A stretch of 7,204 nucleotides of DNA from Planctomycetota bacterium (GCA_016200125.1 JACQFK010000657.1:1-7204), one strand, 5' to 3'. Counted from the stretch's first letter, positions 1 through 6,378 are shown. The notes: generated from the sequence alone by a model not told the origin. Numbers and translations are program-made.

Positions 1-505
1 CCAGGTCGCCCAGCCGCTGGCCCCAGGTCAGCCGCTCGGAGCTCATCCCGATCTGGCCCAGGAAGAGGAGCAGGCCCGGGCCCAGCGTGACCAGGAGCAG
101 GAAGAGGACGAGCGACAGGAACTTGCCCACGAGGTAGTCGACGCGGGTGATCGAGCGGGAGAAGTACATGAGCAGCGCGCGGTGGCGCACGTCGCGGGCG
201 ATGAGCGACGCGCCCACGGTGGCGGAGAGCACCATCAGGATCATCGAGAAGAGCGGGAAATTGTAGAAGCCCTCGCGGTAGATGCGGTTGCCCACCGCGA
301 AGGGGGGCAGGATCTGCGACGAGGTGGCGAAGAAGAGGATCAGGAGCCAGCTGCCCACCACCGAGAAGGCCAGGAGCACCGTCATCAGGACCCAGACGTT
401 CTTGAAGGGCTGGGCGAGCTCCATGGCGATCATCGCCCTCACCCGCGCCGCCCGCGAGGAGTAGGTCCCGGTCCAGGGGGTGTAGGACTGGTCGTAGATG
501 GCCAT
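1..505 (-). CDS. ABC-2 type transporter permease, partial (C-terminus beyond left edge)
   Basis: Membrane subunit of an ABC exporter, read leftward; 168 N-terminal residues are visible with no stop before the edge. The ATG at 505 lies 3 nt after the stop of the ATPase gene, so the two are co-transcribed and probably translationally coupled. A short cytoplasmic N-terminus (residues 1-35, starting MAIYDQSYTPWTG) leads into hydrophobic segments at about 37-60, 84-104 and 126-150. Between the second and third segment comes a charged stretch (ARDVRHRALLMYFSRSITRVDYLVGK, written here as residues 103-128) that matches the ABC-2 pattern, where a loop after a TM carries the 'R...G/A-L...YFSRP-I-R..Y..GK' motif. 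The substrate cannot be inferred. ABC-2 permeases of this sort export drugs, lipids or polysaccharides, or act in gliding or copper systems. The family assignment is firm; the function is open. Confidence 0.88.
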   Translation of the reverse strand, partial: MAIYDQSYTPWTGTYSSRAARVRAMIAMELAQPFKNVWVLMTVLLAFSVVGSWLLILFFATSSQILPPFAVGNRIYREGFYNFPLFSMILMVLSATVGASLIARDVRHRALLMYFSRSITRVDYLVGKFLSLVLFLLLVTLGPGLLLFLGQIGMSSERLTWGQRLGDL

Positions 506-508
506 GGG

Positions 509-1417
<909 letters not shown>

Positions 1418-1423
1418 GTCATC

Positions 1424-1451
1424 ATGATACCTGTTCTGCCCGGGGTCCGAA
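1424..1451 (-). promoter_or_regulatory. Putative leaderless promoter of the ABC operon
   Basis: On the minus strand TATCAT (1429-1424) matches the -10 consensus at five of six bases. A weak -35-like TTCGGA (1451-1446) lies 16 nt upstream. The start codon A at 1417 is about 7 nt past the -10 box, roughly where transcription should begin, so the mRNA would have almost no leader. No Shine-Dalgarno sequence is visible before the ATG, which fits. The -35 element is poor. Confidence 0.45.
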
Positions 1452-1467
1452 AGACGCCGTTGAGGCC

Positions 1468-1473
1468 TATACT
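1468..1473 (+). promoter_or_regulatory. Putative -10 box of the transglutaminase-like lipoprotein gene
   Basis: TATACT matches the sigma70 -10 consensus at five of six bases and ends 10 nt before the ATG at 1484. No convincing -35 element lies 16-18 nt upstream. It sits in the 66-bp divergent region shared with the ABC operon promoter. The predicted leader is only a few nucleotides, and no Shine-Dalgarno sequence precedes the ATG. Confidence 0.45.
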
Positions 1474-1483
1474 TGTTGAACGG

Positions 1484-2692
1484 ATGAGCCGATCTCGACG
1501 ATTCCTGGCCGCCCTGGCCTTTCTGGTCCTGTTTCCGGCATGCTGCGCCGCCCCCTACCGCGCCCACCGTCGGCCGCGGGCGGCCCTGCCTTCCCTGGAG
1601 AAGGTTCCCGAAACCGAGGAGTTCGAAGCGTTGCTCGAGGAGAAGGGGAGTCTTATCGAGTCCCTGCTCTCCATCGACGGGTTGGTGGAGCCGGACTCCG
1701 ATCTGGAGTCTGCGCGCGCGGCGTACCGGAGGATTCTCGATCGGGCCAGGCCCCTGGTGGAAAAGGCGCTTCCGGTGAGCGGCGCCTACGGGGCTGCGCT
1801 GGAAGTCCTGGGCCTGCTGAAAGCGGAAGGTTTCACTTATGACGACGAACGGGAAGATTGGTCGTTGCAGTACGGCTCCATTTCCCGCTGCCTTCTGAAA
1901 CGCAAAGGGATATGTCTTTCATTCACGCTCCTCGCCATGGCCCTCCTGGACTCCTTCGACCAGGACTCCTGGGCGGCCTGCTACCCGAGACACGTGCTCG
2001 TCCGGGTCCTGAAGGCGGAGCGGGAAATCGAGCTAGAAAGCACCGTCTTCGGAGATCCGGTGGTCCATTCCTACTCTGAGGATCTCGGCGTCCGTGCCCG
2101 GAAGGAAGGCCTGATCTACACCCGATCCCTGGAGCGCCGCTCCGCGGGCTGGCTCTACCTATCCGAGCGGCTCTGGGTCTGGGTGCTGAAACGCTCCAAG
2201 GATGCGCGGTCCTTCGCGCTTCTGGAGCGGGCCGAGAAGCAGCTGAGCGGCACCACGGAGTCGATCGGACTCCAATGGGCCCTGCGACATCATCTGCGAA
2301 GTGCGGATCCCCTGTGCTCGAAGAGCGAGCGCACGGAGTCGCTCAAATCCGCCTTCGGCGAGCTTCAACAGCTCATCCGCTGGGACCCCAGCTACGCCAC
2401 CGCCTACCTGCTTCTGTCGACCCTGTACGAGCAGGCGGGCGACAAACGACAGGCCTTGACGACCCTGAAGCGGTTCACTGAGGAGGTCCCCAAGGACCGA
2501 ACCTCCGTCGACGTTTTCGTCAGAGCCTGGTGGTGGGTCAAGCGCAAGGAGCTCAATCTGGAGGAGTTCCGACCGGGACCGGAGGAGCAGAAGGAGGGGG
2601 AGGCCTACCTGGAGCGGCACTATCCCTTCGCCGAGCGCGCCTGGCACCTGAAGGCGTCCTACGAGAACCTGTTCAAGTCCGCCCGACGTTGA
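1484..2692 (+). CDS. Lipoprotein with transglutaminase-like domain and TPR region
   Basis: A 402-residue probable envelope protein. The N-terminus has basic residues and a hydrophobic stretch ending LFPAC, so Cys20 is a plausible but non-classical lipidation site (Phe-Pro-Ala at -3 to -1); otherwise it is a secreted protein. Residues 120-200 resemble the transglutaminase-like fold: RKGICLSFTLLAMAL with Cys144, YPRHVLVRV with His170, and IELEST with Glu185, giving a possible Cys-His-acid triad in the usual order and spacing. Bacterial members of this superfamily act as peptidases or amide-modifying enzymes, or are inactive scaffolds. Residues 304-336 (ATAYLLLSTLYEQAGDKRQA...) form a good TPR unit, so partner binding is likely. 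The ATG at 1484 was chosen for the signal peptide and the -10 box just before it. The frame stays open far upstream, but that stretch is antisense to the ABC genes and has a Gly/His/Asp/Glu-rich composition without domains. The substrate is unknown. Confidence 0.8.
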   Translation: MSRSRRFLAALAFLVLFPACCAAPYRAHRRPRAALPSLEKVPETEEFEALLEEKGSLIESLLSIDGLVEPDSDLESARAAYRRILDRARPLVEKALPVSGAYGAALEVLGLLKAEGFTYDDEREDWSLQYGSISRCLLKRKGICLSFTLLAMALLDSFDQDSWAACYPRHVLVRVLKAEREIELESTVFGDPVVHSYSEDLGVRARKEGLIYTRSLERRSAGWLYLSERLWVWVLKRSKDARSFALLERAEKQLSGTTESIGLQWALRHHLRSADPLCSKSERTESLKSAFGELQQLIRWDPSYATAYLLLSTLYEQAGDKRQALTTLKRFTEEVPKDRTSVDVFVRAWWWVKRKELNLEEFRPGPEEQKEGEAYLERHYPFAERAWHLKASYENLFKSARR

Positions 2693-2717
2693 TTCGGCCC
2701 GAAGGGTGTGTTAGGCT
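2689..2717 (+). promoter_or_regulatory. Putative leaderless promoter of the eIF2B-like gene
   Basis: TTGATT (2689-2694, four of six -35 consensus bases) and TAGGCT (2712-2717, TANNNT) are separated by exactly 17 nt. The ATG at 2726 lies 8 nt after the -10 box, where the transcript itself should start. The -35 element overlaps the stop codon of the preceding gene. The spacer contains a small inverted repeat, TTCGG-C-CCGAA (2693-2703), which may be chance. Confidence 0.5.
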
Positions 2718-2725
2718 CTCGCCCC

Positions 2726-3400
2726 ATGAAAGCGGCTGAGATCGTCGAGGAGATCCGGACGGACTTCAAGAGCGGCGCGATGGCGCTGGGCGGACGGGCC
2801 CTGGATGCTCTGGCCCTCTCGAAGTCGGTTGCCCCCGCGCTGATCAAGGTCCGGCCCGGCCTGCCCTTCATCGCCGCCGTGGTCCGCCTGGCGGGGAAGA
2901 GGGGGGTCGCCGCCGCCCGGCGCGAGCTCAAGACCTCCCTGCAGCGGCTCCTGGAGCGGGCGAGGGAGATCCTCCCTCCCGGCGGCCGCTACGTCCGATT
3001 CGGCGAGAGCGGAACCGTCGATGCCGTCCTGGAAGCCGTGGGAGCCAGGCCGGCCGGGAAGGACCGCCCCGACGTCGCCTTGGTGGGGGCGGACGTCCTG
3101 CTTCCCAACGGGGACTTCGTCAACGTCCGGGGCAGCGCCGACTTCCTCCGCAAGGCCCGGGAACAGCGGGCGGGGGTCTTCTGCGTCGCCACCGAGCTCA
3201 AGCGGATCAAGGGGGAACCTCACATCGACCGGGGCTTCGAGCGAGTTCCGTCCAGGCTGGTCCACGCCATCCTGACCGAAAAGGGGCTCCACTATCCCCC
3301 CATGGGCACCCTGGCGGGGGTGGAACCGACCTGGCTGGACCGCGGCGCGCTTAATCCATTAGGCGGCAAGGGGATGTGTCACCCGCACCACGGCCGCTAA
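2726..3400 (+). CDS. Initiation factor 2B (eIF2B alpha)-like protein
   Basis: A 224-residue protein related to the eIF2B-alpha/ribose-1,5-bisphosphate isomerase/MtnA superfamily. The N-terminal helical part (MKAAEIVEEIRTDFKSGAMALGG) resembles the 'I..D..SGA..LA' region. The C-terminal Rossmann-like part holds ALVGADVLLPNGDFVNVRGS (residues 118-137), equivalent to the hallmark 'GAD.I..NGDV.NK.GT', followed by VFCVATELK (151-159), equivalent to 'PFYV.AP..K'. It is shorter than isomerases of this superfamily (about 300-350 residues). A GESGTV motif (93-98) sits where catalytic members carry a Cys/Thr-rich loop, so it may be a binding or regulatory homologue and not an isomerase. The ATG at 2726 was chosen over the GTG at 2708 because the latter lies upstream of and inside the predicted promoter. 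The last 25 residues (about from Pro201) have no counterpart I recognise. Bacterial role unknown. Confidence 0.72.
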   Translation: MKAAEIVEEIRTDFKSGAMALGGRALDALALSKSVAPALIKVRPGLPFIAAVVRLAGKRGVAAARRELKTSLQRLLERAREILPPGGRYVRFGESGTVDAVLEAVGARPAGKDRPDVALVGADVLLPNGDFVNVRGSADFLRKAREQRAGVFCVATELKRIKGEPHIDRGFERVPSRLVHAILTEKGLHYPPMGTLAGVEPTWLDRGALNPLGGKGMCHPHHGR

Positions 3401-3404
3401 GCTC

Positions 3405-3433
3405 TGGACTCGCACCCTCCCACTCCCTATACT
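3405..3433 (+). promoter_or_regulatory. Putative leaderless promoter of the cyclodeaminase-family gene
   Basis: TGGACT (3405-3410, four of six -35 bases) and TATACT (3428-3433, five of six -10 bases) are spaced by 17 nt. The ATG at 3443 begins 9 nt after the -10 box. The short pyrimidine-rich interval has no Shine-Dalgarno sequence. This fits a mRNA with at most a few untranslated bases. Confidence 0.55.
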
Positions 3434-3442
3434 GTCCGCCCT

Positions 3443-4024
3443 ATGTTCGCCGAAATGAGGTTGTCGGACTTCCTGGAGAAGATCGCGGCCAAGACCCCCA
3501 CCCCGGGGGGCGGCAGCGTCTCGGCGGCCGTAGGGGCGATGGGGGCGGCGCTGGGAGTCATGACGGCCCGGTATTCGGACGCCGGCGACCCTGAGCGTGT
3601 CCTGGACGAGCTCAAGAACGAGTTCCTGGCGCTGGTCGATGCCGACGCCGAGGCTTACGGCCAGGTTAATTCCGCGATGGCCCTCCCCAAGGACAGCGAG
3701 GACACCAAGCGCCGCCGCAAGGAGGCGCTCCAGATCGCCCTGGGCGAGGCCAGCGAGGTGCCCCTGAAGGGCATGATGATGGCGGTCCGCGGCTTGAGGG
3801 CTCTGGCCGATCTCGCCCCGATCTGCAACAAGAACCTGGTGAGCGACCTGGCGGGGGCGGCCACCTTCCTGGATTCGGCCCTCTCGGGTTGCGCCGAGAA
3901 CGTCAAGATCAACGCGGTTTCGCTCACCGACAAGGAGCGGCGCGCCCGGCTGGAGAAGGAGCACGACCGGCTGATGACCGAGGGCCGGGGGCTCCGCGAA
4001 AAGATCAAGCCGGGCCGGAAGTAA
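3443..4024 (+). CDS. Cyclodeaminase/cyclohydrolase (FTCD C-terminal domain) family protein
   Basis: A 193-residue, all-helical cytoplasmic protein of the family that includes the cyclodeaminase half of formiminotransferase-cyclodeaminase and the bacterial methenyltetrahydrofolate cyclohydrolase FchA. These act on formimino- or methenyl-tetrahydrofolate in one-carbon metabolism. The signature loop PTPGGGS (residues 19-25) is followed by an Ala/Gly-rich helix. Then come LVDADAEAY (64-72) and NKNLVSDLAGAATFLDSAL (129-147), matching the family's 'N.N..SD...AA..L..A', and NVKINA (153-158). The length fits a stand-alone enzyme; no formiminotransferase or histidine-degradation gene is nearby, so a one-carbon cyclohydrolase is likelier than histidine catabolism. 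Its own promoter and a 42-nt gap separate it from the upstream gene. Family assignment is strong; the exact reaction is inferred. Confidence 0.87.
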   Translation: MFAEMRLSDFLEKIAAKTPTPGGGSVSAAVGAMGAALGVMTARYSDAGDPERVLDELKNEFLALVDADAEAYGQVNSAMALPKDSEDTKRRRKEALQIALGEASEVPLKGMMMAVRGLRALADLAPICNKNLVSDLAGAATFLDSALSGCAENVKINAVSLTDKERRARLEKEHDRLMTEGRGLREKIKPGRK

Positions 4025-4033
4025 TCCGCCCGG
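4010..4033 (+). terminator. Hairpin over the stop codon of the cyclodeaminase-family gene
   Basis: CCGGGC (4010-4015) pairs with GCCCGG (4028-4033), and inside it GGA (4017-4019) pairs with TCC (4025-4027). This gives a 9-bp, very GC-rich stem with one bulged C and the loop AGTAA, which contains the TAA stop codon. No T-run follows, so it is not a classical Rho-independent terminator. It could pause polymerase, protect the mRNA 3' end, or be chance in GC-rich DNA. Confidence 0.35.
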
Positions 4034-4067
4034 AATCCGCGTCCAATAGAGCGTGGTGGGGTTGTCG

Positions 4068-5174
4068 ATGCGTCCTCCGGTCCTCTCCCTGATCCTACTT
4101 CTCGCGCTGGCCGCCTGCCAGGGTACGGGCGGCGGCACGGCCAAGGAGAAGGACAAGGCCGAGATGGCCAACGTCACTCCGGACATGATGCGGCAGTACA
4201 GCAAGAATCTGCAGCAGTACGTCGACGCGATGCTCCTCTGCGGCAGCACGCTGCCGGCCGACTGGGAGGAGGCGAAGCGGCAGTTCAACCTGCTCCATCC
4301 CTTCTTCGTATTCAAGGAGGACCTGGACCTGATCCGGGCGCTGAAGGAGGGCAACACGGCGGCGCGGCAGGAGCTGGCCCGCCGGGGCGTGATCCTGCGC
4401 TCGGTCCTCGTCTTCGTGAGCGGCCCCTACAACCGGGCGAAGTGGGACGACGCGCGCAAGATGCTGATGGACTCCGGGGAGGCGGGGCAGGTCCTGCTCT
4501 GCACGACGCTGCTCAAGATGCTGCTCAACGGGCAGAACCAGGAGATCTGGCCGCACGTGCGCTACACGCTGGTGGAATCGGGGCCGATCGCGCTGGAGAC
4601 GACGGTCGGCCTGGCGAAGGAGATCGTGGCGTCGACGCCCGCCGACACGGCGATCTTCAGGATGGACGACCTGGTCCAGCTCTTCATGGTGGTCATCGCC
4701 TTCGGGGACGCCGGCCGGGCCCCGCTCGAGGAGTTCTCGAGCAGCGGCAAGCCGAACGTCCGCCGCTCGGCGGCGCGGGCGATCGGCGAGTCGAAGGACG
4801 GCTCCTCCGTCCAGATCCTGATCCGCCTGCAGCAGGATGCCGACTGGACGGTGCGCATGGCGGCGACGCAGGGGATGGGGCAGATGAATTCGGTGCGCTC
4901 GACGGCGGGCCCGGCGCTGGTCGCCCGCCTGGGGAAGGAGCGCGACGGCCTGGTCTTCCGCACGGTGCTGCGGGCGATCGGCGATCTGCTCTACGCGGAC
5001 GCGATCCCCGACCTGATCGGCGTGCTCCAGCTGCCCAGCCGGGAGACGGTCGAGTCGGCGATGCAGGCGCTCTACATCATCACGGGGGAGAAGTACCTGA
5101 AGCGGGAGGAGTGGGCCGAGTGGTACCGGCTTCGCTACCCGGACTGGAAGAAGCGCCATCCCTCCACCCGATAA
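4068..5174 (+). CDS. HEAT-repeat lipoprotein
   Basis: A 368-residue probable lipoprotein: residues 1-16 form a short signal peptide with the classical lipobox LAAC (Cys17), followed by a Gly/Thr/Lys linker. Residues 40-210 are helical without a recognised family. From about 214 to 340 there are HEAT-type helical pairs, clearest at KPNVRRSAARAIGESKDGSSVQILIRLQQDADWTVRMAATQGMGQM (residues 228-273, with the Arg/Asp and Ala-rich pattern of PBS-lyase/HEAT units) and at VFRTVLRAIGDLLYADAIPDLIGVL (296-320). The tail TGEKYLKREEWAEWYR (339-354) resembles the 'TG....D...W..WW' ending common in HEAT proteins of Planctomycetota-like bacteria. The ATG at 4068 gives an ideal signal peptide and has GGGG 6 nt upstream; the GTG at 4053 would add five residues before it. 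It is probably a scaffold in the periplasm; partner unknown. Likely co-transcribed with the epimerase gene 4 nt downstream. Confidence 0.82.
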   Translation: MRPPVLSLILLLALAACQGTGGGTAKEKDKAEMANVTPDMMRQYSKNLQQYVDAMLLCGSTLPADWEEAKRQFNLLHPFFVFKEDLDLIRALKEGNTAARQELARRGVILRSVLVFVSGPYNRAKWDDARKMLMDSGEAGQVLLCTTLLKMLLNGQNQEIWPHVRYTLVESGPIALETTVGLAKEIVASTPADTAIFRMDDLVQLFMVVIAFGDAGRAPLEEFSSSGKPNVRRSAARAIGESKDGSSVQILIRLQQDADWTVRMAATQGMGQMNSVRSTAGPALVARLGKERDGLVFRTVLRAIGDLLYADAIPDLIGVLQLPSRETVESAMQALYIITGEKYLKREEWAEWYRLRYPDWKKRHPSTR

Positions 5175-5178
5175 CGCC

Positions 5179-5817
5179 ATGCGCTACGTCACCCGCGAAG
5201 AGATGCAGGAGATCGACCGCCGCGCGATCGAGGAGCGCAAGATCCCCGTCGACACCCTGATGGGGAACGCGGGGAAGGCGGTGGCGGATCTCGTGGAGGA
5301 GCGCATCTCGCGCGACTGCCCGATCGTGGCGGTCTGCGGGCGCGGCAACAACGGCGGCGACGGCTTCGTGGCGGCGCGGCTGCTGGCGGAGCGCGGCTTC
5401 GAGGTGGAAGTGATCGCGCTGCAGAAGTCCTACGACCTCGGCACGGCGACGGGCCGGGCCTGGCACGCAGCGCGGGAGAGCGAGATCCACTTCGCCGGCC
5501 GTTTCAAGCGCCGTCCGATGACCTGCCTGATCGACGCGATCTTCGGCACGGGGCTCTCGCGGCCGGTCGCGGGCGAGGAGCGCGAGCTGATCCGTCAGAT
5601 GAACGCCTTCGACAAGCGCTGGTCGCCGATCGTGGCGGTGGACATCCCCTCCGGCCTGGACGCGAACACGGGCCGGCCGCTGGGGATCGCCGTGGAGGCG
5701 ACGGCGACGGTGACGATGGGCCTTCCCAAGGCGGGCTTCCAGGCGCCCGAGGCGAAGCGCTACGTCGGCGAGCTGATCGTGGCCGACATCGGCTTCCCTC
5801 CCGACCTTCTCCGCTAG
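5179..5817 (+). CDS. nnrE: NAD(P)H-hydrate epimerase (YjeF N-terminal domain), stand-alone
   Basis: A 212-residue enzyme that epimerises R-NAD(P)HX, the damaged hydrated form of NAD(P)H, so that the S-form can be dehydrated back to NAD(P)H. The YjeF_N fold is evident: CGRGNNGGDGF (residues 53-63, nucleotide loop with Asn-Asn-Gly-Gly-Asp), LIDAIFGTGL (117-126, with the conserved Asp119) and VDIPSGLDANTG (154-165). Usually the helix before the first strand reads LMENAG or LMERAG; here it is LMGNAG (27-32), an unusual Gly for Glu/Arg. The C-terminal ADP-dependent dehydratase domain seen in the common bifunctional protein is absent, so a separate NnrD would be needed and is not in this window. 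The ATG lies 4 nt after the HEAT gene stop and has no Shine-Dalgarno sequence, suggesting translational coupling. Confidence 0.93.
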   Translation: MRYVTREEMQEIDRRAIEERKIPVDTLMGNAGKAVADLVEERISRDCPIVAVCGRGNNGGDGFVAARLLAERGFEVEVIALQKSYDLGTATGRAWHAARESEIHFAGRFKRRPMTCLIDAIFGTGLSRPVAGEERELIRQMNAFDKRWSPIVAVDIPSGLDANTGRPLGIAVEATATVTMGLPKAGFQAPEAKRYVGELIVADIGFPPDLLR

Positions 5818-5841
5818 CCTCGCCGACTTTTTTTGTTTTTT
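5764..5841 (+). terminator. Possible Rho-independent terminator after nnrE
   Basis: GTCGGCGAG (5764-5772), inside the end of nnrE, is perfectly complementary to CTCGCCGAC (5819-5827). The second arm is followed at once by seven T, a G and six more T (5828-5841). The loop is long (46 nt), but it contains its own small hairpin, GCCG-ACAT-CGGC (5782-5793). The T-tract immediately after a GC stem is the strongest sign. The long loop is unusual for an intrinsic terminator, so confidence is moderate. Confidence 0.45.
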
Positions 5842-5854
5842 GATTCCAATTTGT

Positions 5855-5882
5855 TTGACTTCAAGCGTAAACTATGTATCCT
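5855..5882 (+). promoter_or_regulatory. Promoter of the ArsR-like regulator gene
   Basis: TTGACT (5855-5860, five of six -35 bases) and TATCCT (5877-5882, four of six -10 bases) are 16 nt apart, in a region far more AT-rich than the rest of the window. Transcription would start near 5889, leaving about 180 nt of leader before the ATG at 6069. This is the best sigma70-like promoter in the window. It differs from the others in having a long leader and, at its gene, a Shine-Dalgarno sequence. Confidence 0.6.
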
Positions 5883-5893
5883 TCGTATCAACA

Positions 5894-5913
5894 AACTTAC
5901 GCATGCGTAAGTT
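5894..5913. promoter_or_regulatory. 20-bp perfect palindrome, likely operator
   Basis: AACTTACGCATGCGTAAGTT is its own reverse complement over all 20 bases. It begins 11 bp after the -10 box, so it covers the first transcribed bases of the ArsR-like gene's promoter. A repressor dimer bound here would block initiation or early elongation. A half-site, GCGTAA (5865-5870), recurs 40 bp upstream between the -35 and -10 boxes. ArsR-family repressors typically bind such symmetric sites at their own promoters, so autoregulation is inferred. Confidence 0.6.
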
Positions 5914-6068
5914 CGTGGATTCGTAGCGGCATCGAGGAGAGGGGAAAGGCCCGGGCTGGAGTCGGGGCGCCGGGGGACGGGTTCGCGAGGATCGGGGTTA
6001 GGACGGGCGGAGCCGATGGAGAGAGGCCGGCCTTGGGGAGAGGGGGAGCAGTACCAGGGACTTCGTCG
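5914..6068 (+). other. G-rich untranslated leader of the ArsR-like gene
   Basis: No credible gene is present here. The transcribed strand's RNA is strongly purine-rich, with G-runs at 5953-5955, 5964-5967, 5972-5976, 5979-5981 and 5994-5997, enough for a G-quadruplex with slightly long loops. The frame of the regulator stays open back to an ATG at 5874, but that ATG lies upstream of the predicted transcription start, and the extension is Gly/Arg-rich and domain-free. I see no recognisable riboswitch. Confidence 0.4.
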
Positions 6069-6374
6069 ATGGACGATTCAGCTTCAAGAAGGGCATCGCA
6101 GTTCTGCCGGATTCTGGGGAATCCGCTGGCCTACCGCATTGTCCGGCTACTGGACGGCAAGCGGCGGCGCCCGATGGAACTGGCAAAAATACTTGGGGTC
6201 TCCGCCACGTCGATCGTCAACCAGCTCAAGCACCTGAAGATCGCCGGCGCGGTCCGCTTCAACTCCAGCGGCGTGCGCCGCGCCGGCCGCAAGGTCGAGT
6301 ACTGGCTCTCCGACCGCTCCCTCGCCCGCTCCCTCGACGACCTGGAGAAGTGCGTCCGGTCGATGGGGAAGTGA
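6069..6374 (+). CDS. ArsR-type winged-helix transcriptional regulator
   Basis: A 101-residue DNA-binding protein. Residues 10-27 (SQFCRILGNPLAYRIVRLL) match the ArsR opening helix 'L..L.....R..IL..L'. The helix-turn-helix is MELAKILGVSATSIVNQLKHLKIAGAV, residues 35-61, with the recognition helix at about 45-56 (TSIVNQLKHLK). A beta-wing follows (VRFNSSGVRRAGRKVEYWL, 61-79), then a short C-terminal helix. The usual metal-binding ELCVCDL-type Cys motif is absent: the recognition helix has no Cys, and only Cys13 and Cys96 are present. The ligand is therefore unlikely to be a metal bound in the classical alpha3 site. The ATG at 6069 is preferred because AGGGA lies 8 nt upstream. The gene is preceded by a palindrome overlapping its promoter, implying autoregulation; its other targets are unknown. 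It ends 4 nt from a convergent gene. Confidence 0.85.
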   Translation: MDDSASRRASQFCRILGNPLAYRIVRLLDGKRRRPMELAKILGVSATSIVNQLKHLKIAGAVRFNSSGVRRAGRKVEYWLSDRSLARSLDDLEKCVRSMGK

Positions 6375-6378
6375 TTCG

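Noticed and set aside
1421..1428. Short palindrome ATCATGAT in the divergent region as an operator
   Set aside because: Eight bases are expected by chance, and it overlaps the -10 box without further symmetry.
3359..4357. Minus-strand open frame opposite the cyclodeaminase-family gene
   Set aside because: It crosses two plus-strand genes and one intergenic promoter and has no recognisable domain. The plus-strand PTPGGGS family match is decisive.
4095..5180. Long minus-strand open frame opposite the HEAT lipoprotein gene
   Set aside because: Its composition is Arg/Leu/His/Gln-rich and low in complexity. The plus strand has a lipobox, HEAT units and a sensible end, so this is a shadow.
5874..6068. 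N-terminal extension of the ArsR-like regulator from an upstream ATG
   Set aside because: The ATG lies before the predicted transcription start, the extension would encode through the palindrome, and it is Gly/Arg-rich. The ATG at 6069 has a good Shine-Dalgarno sequence.
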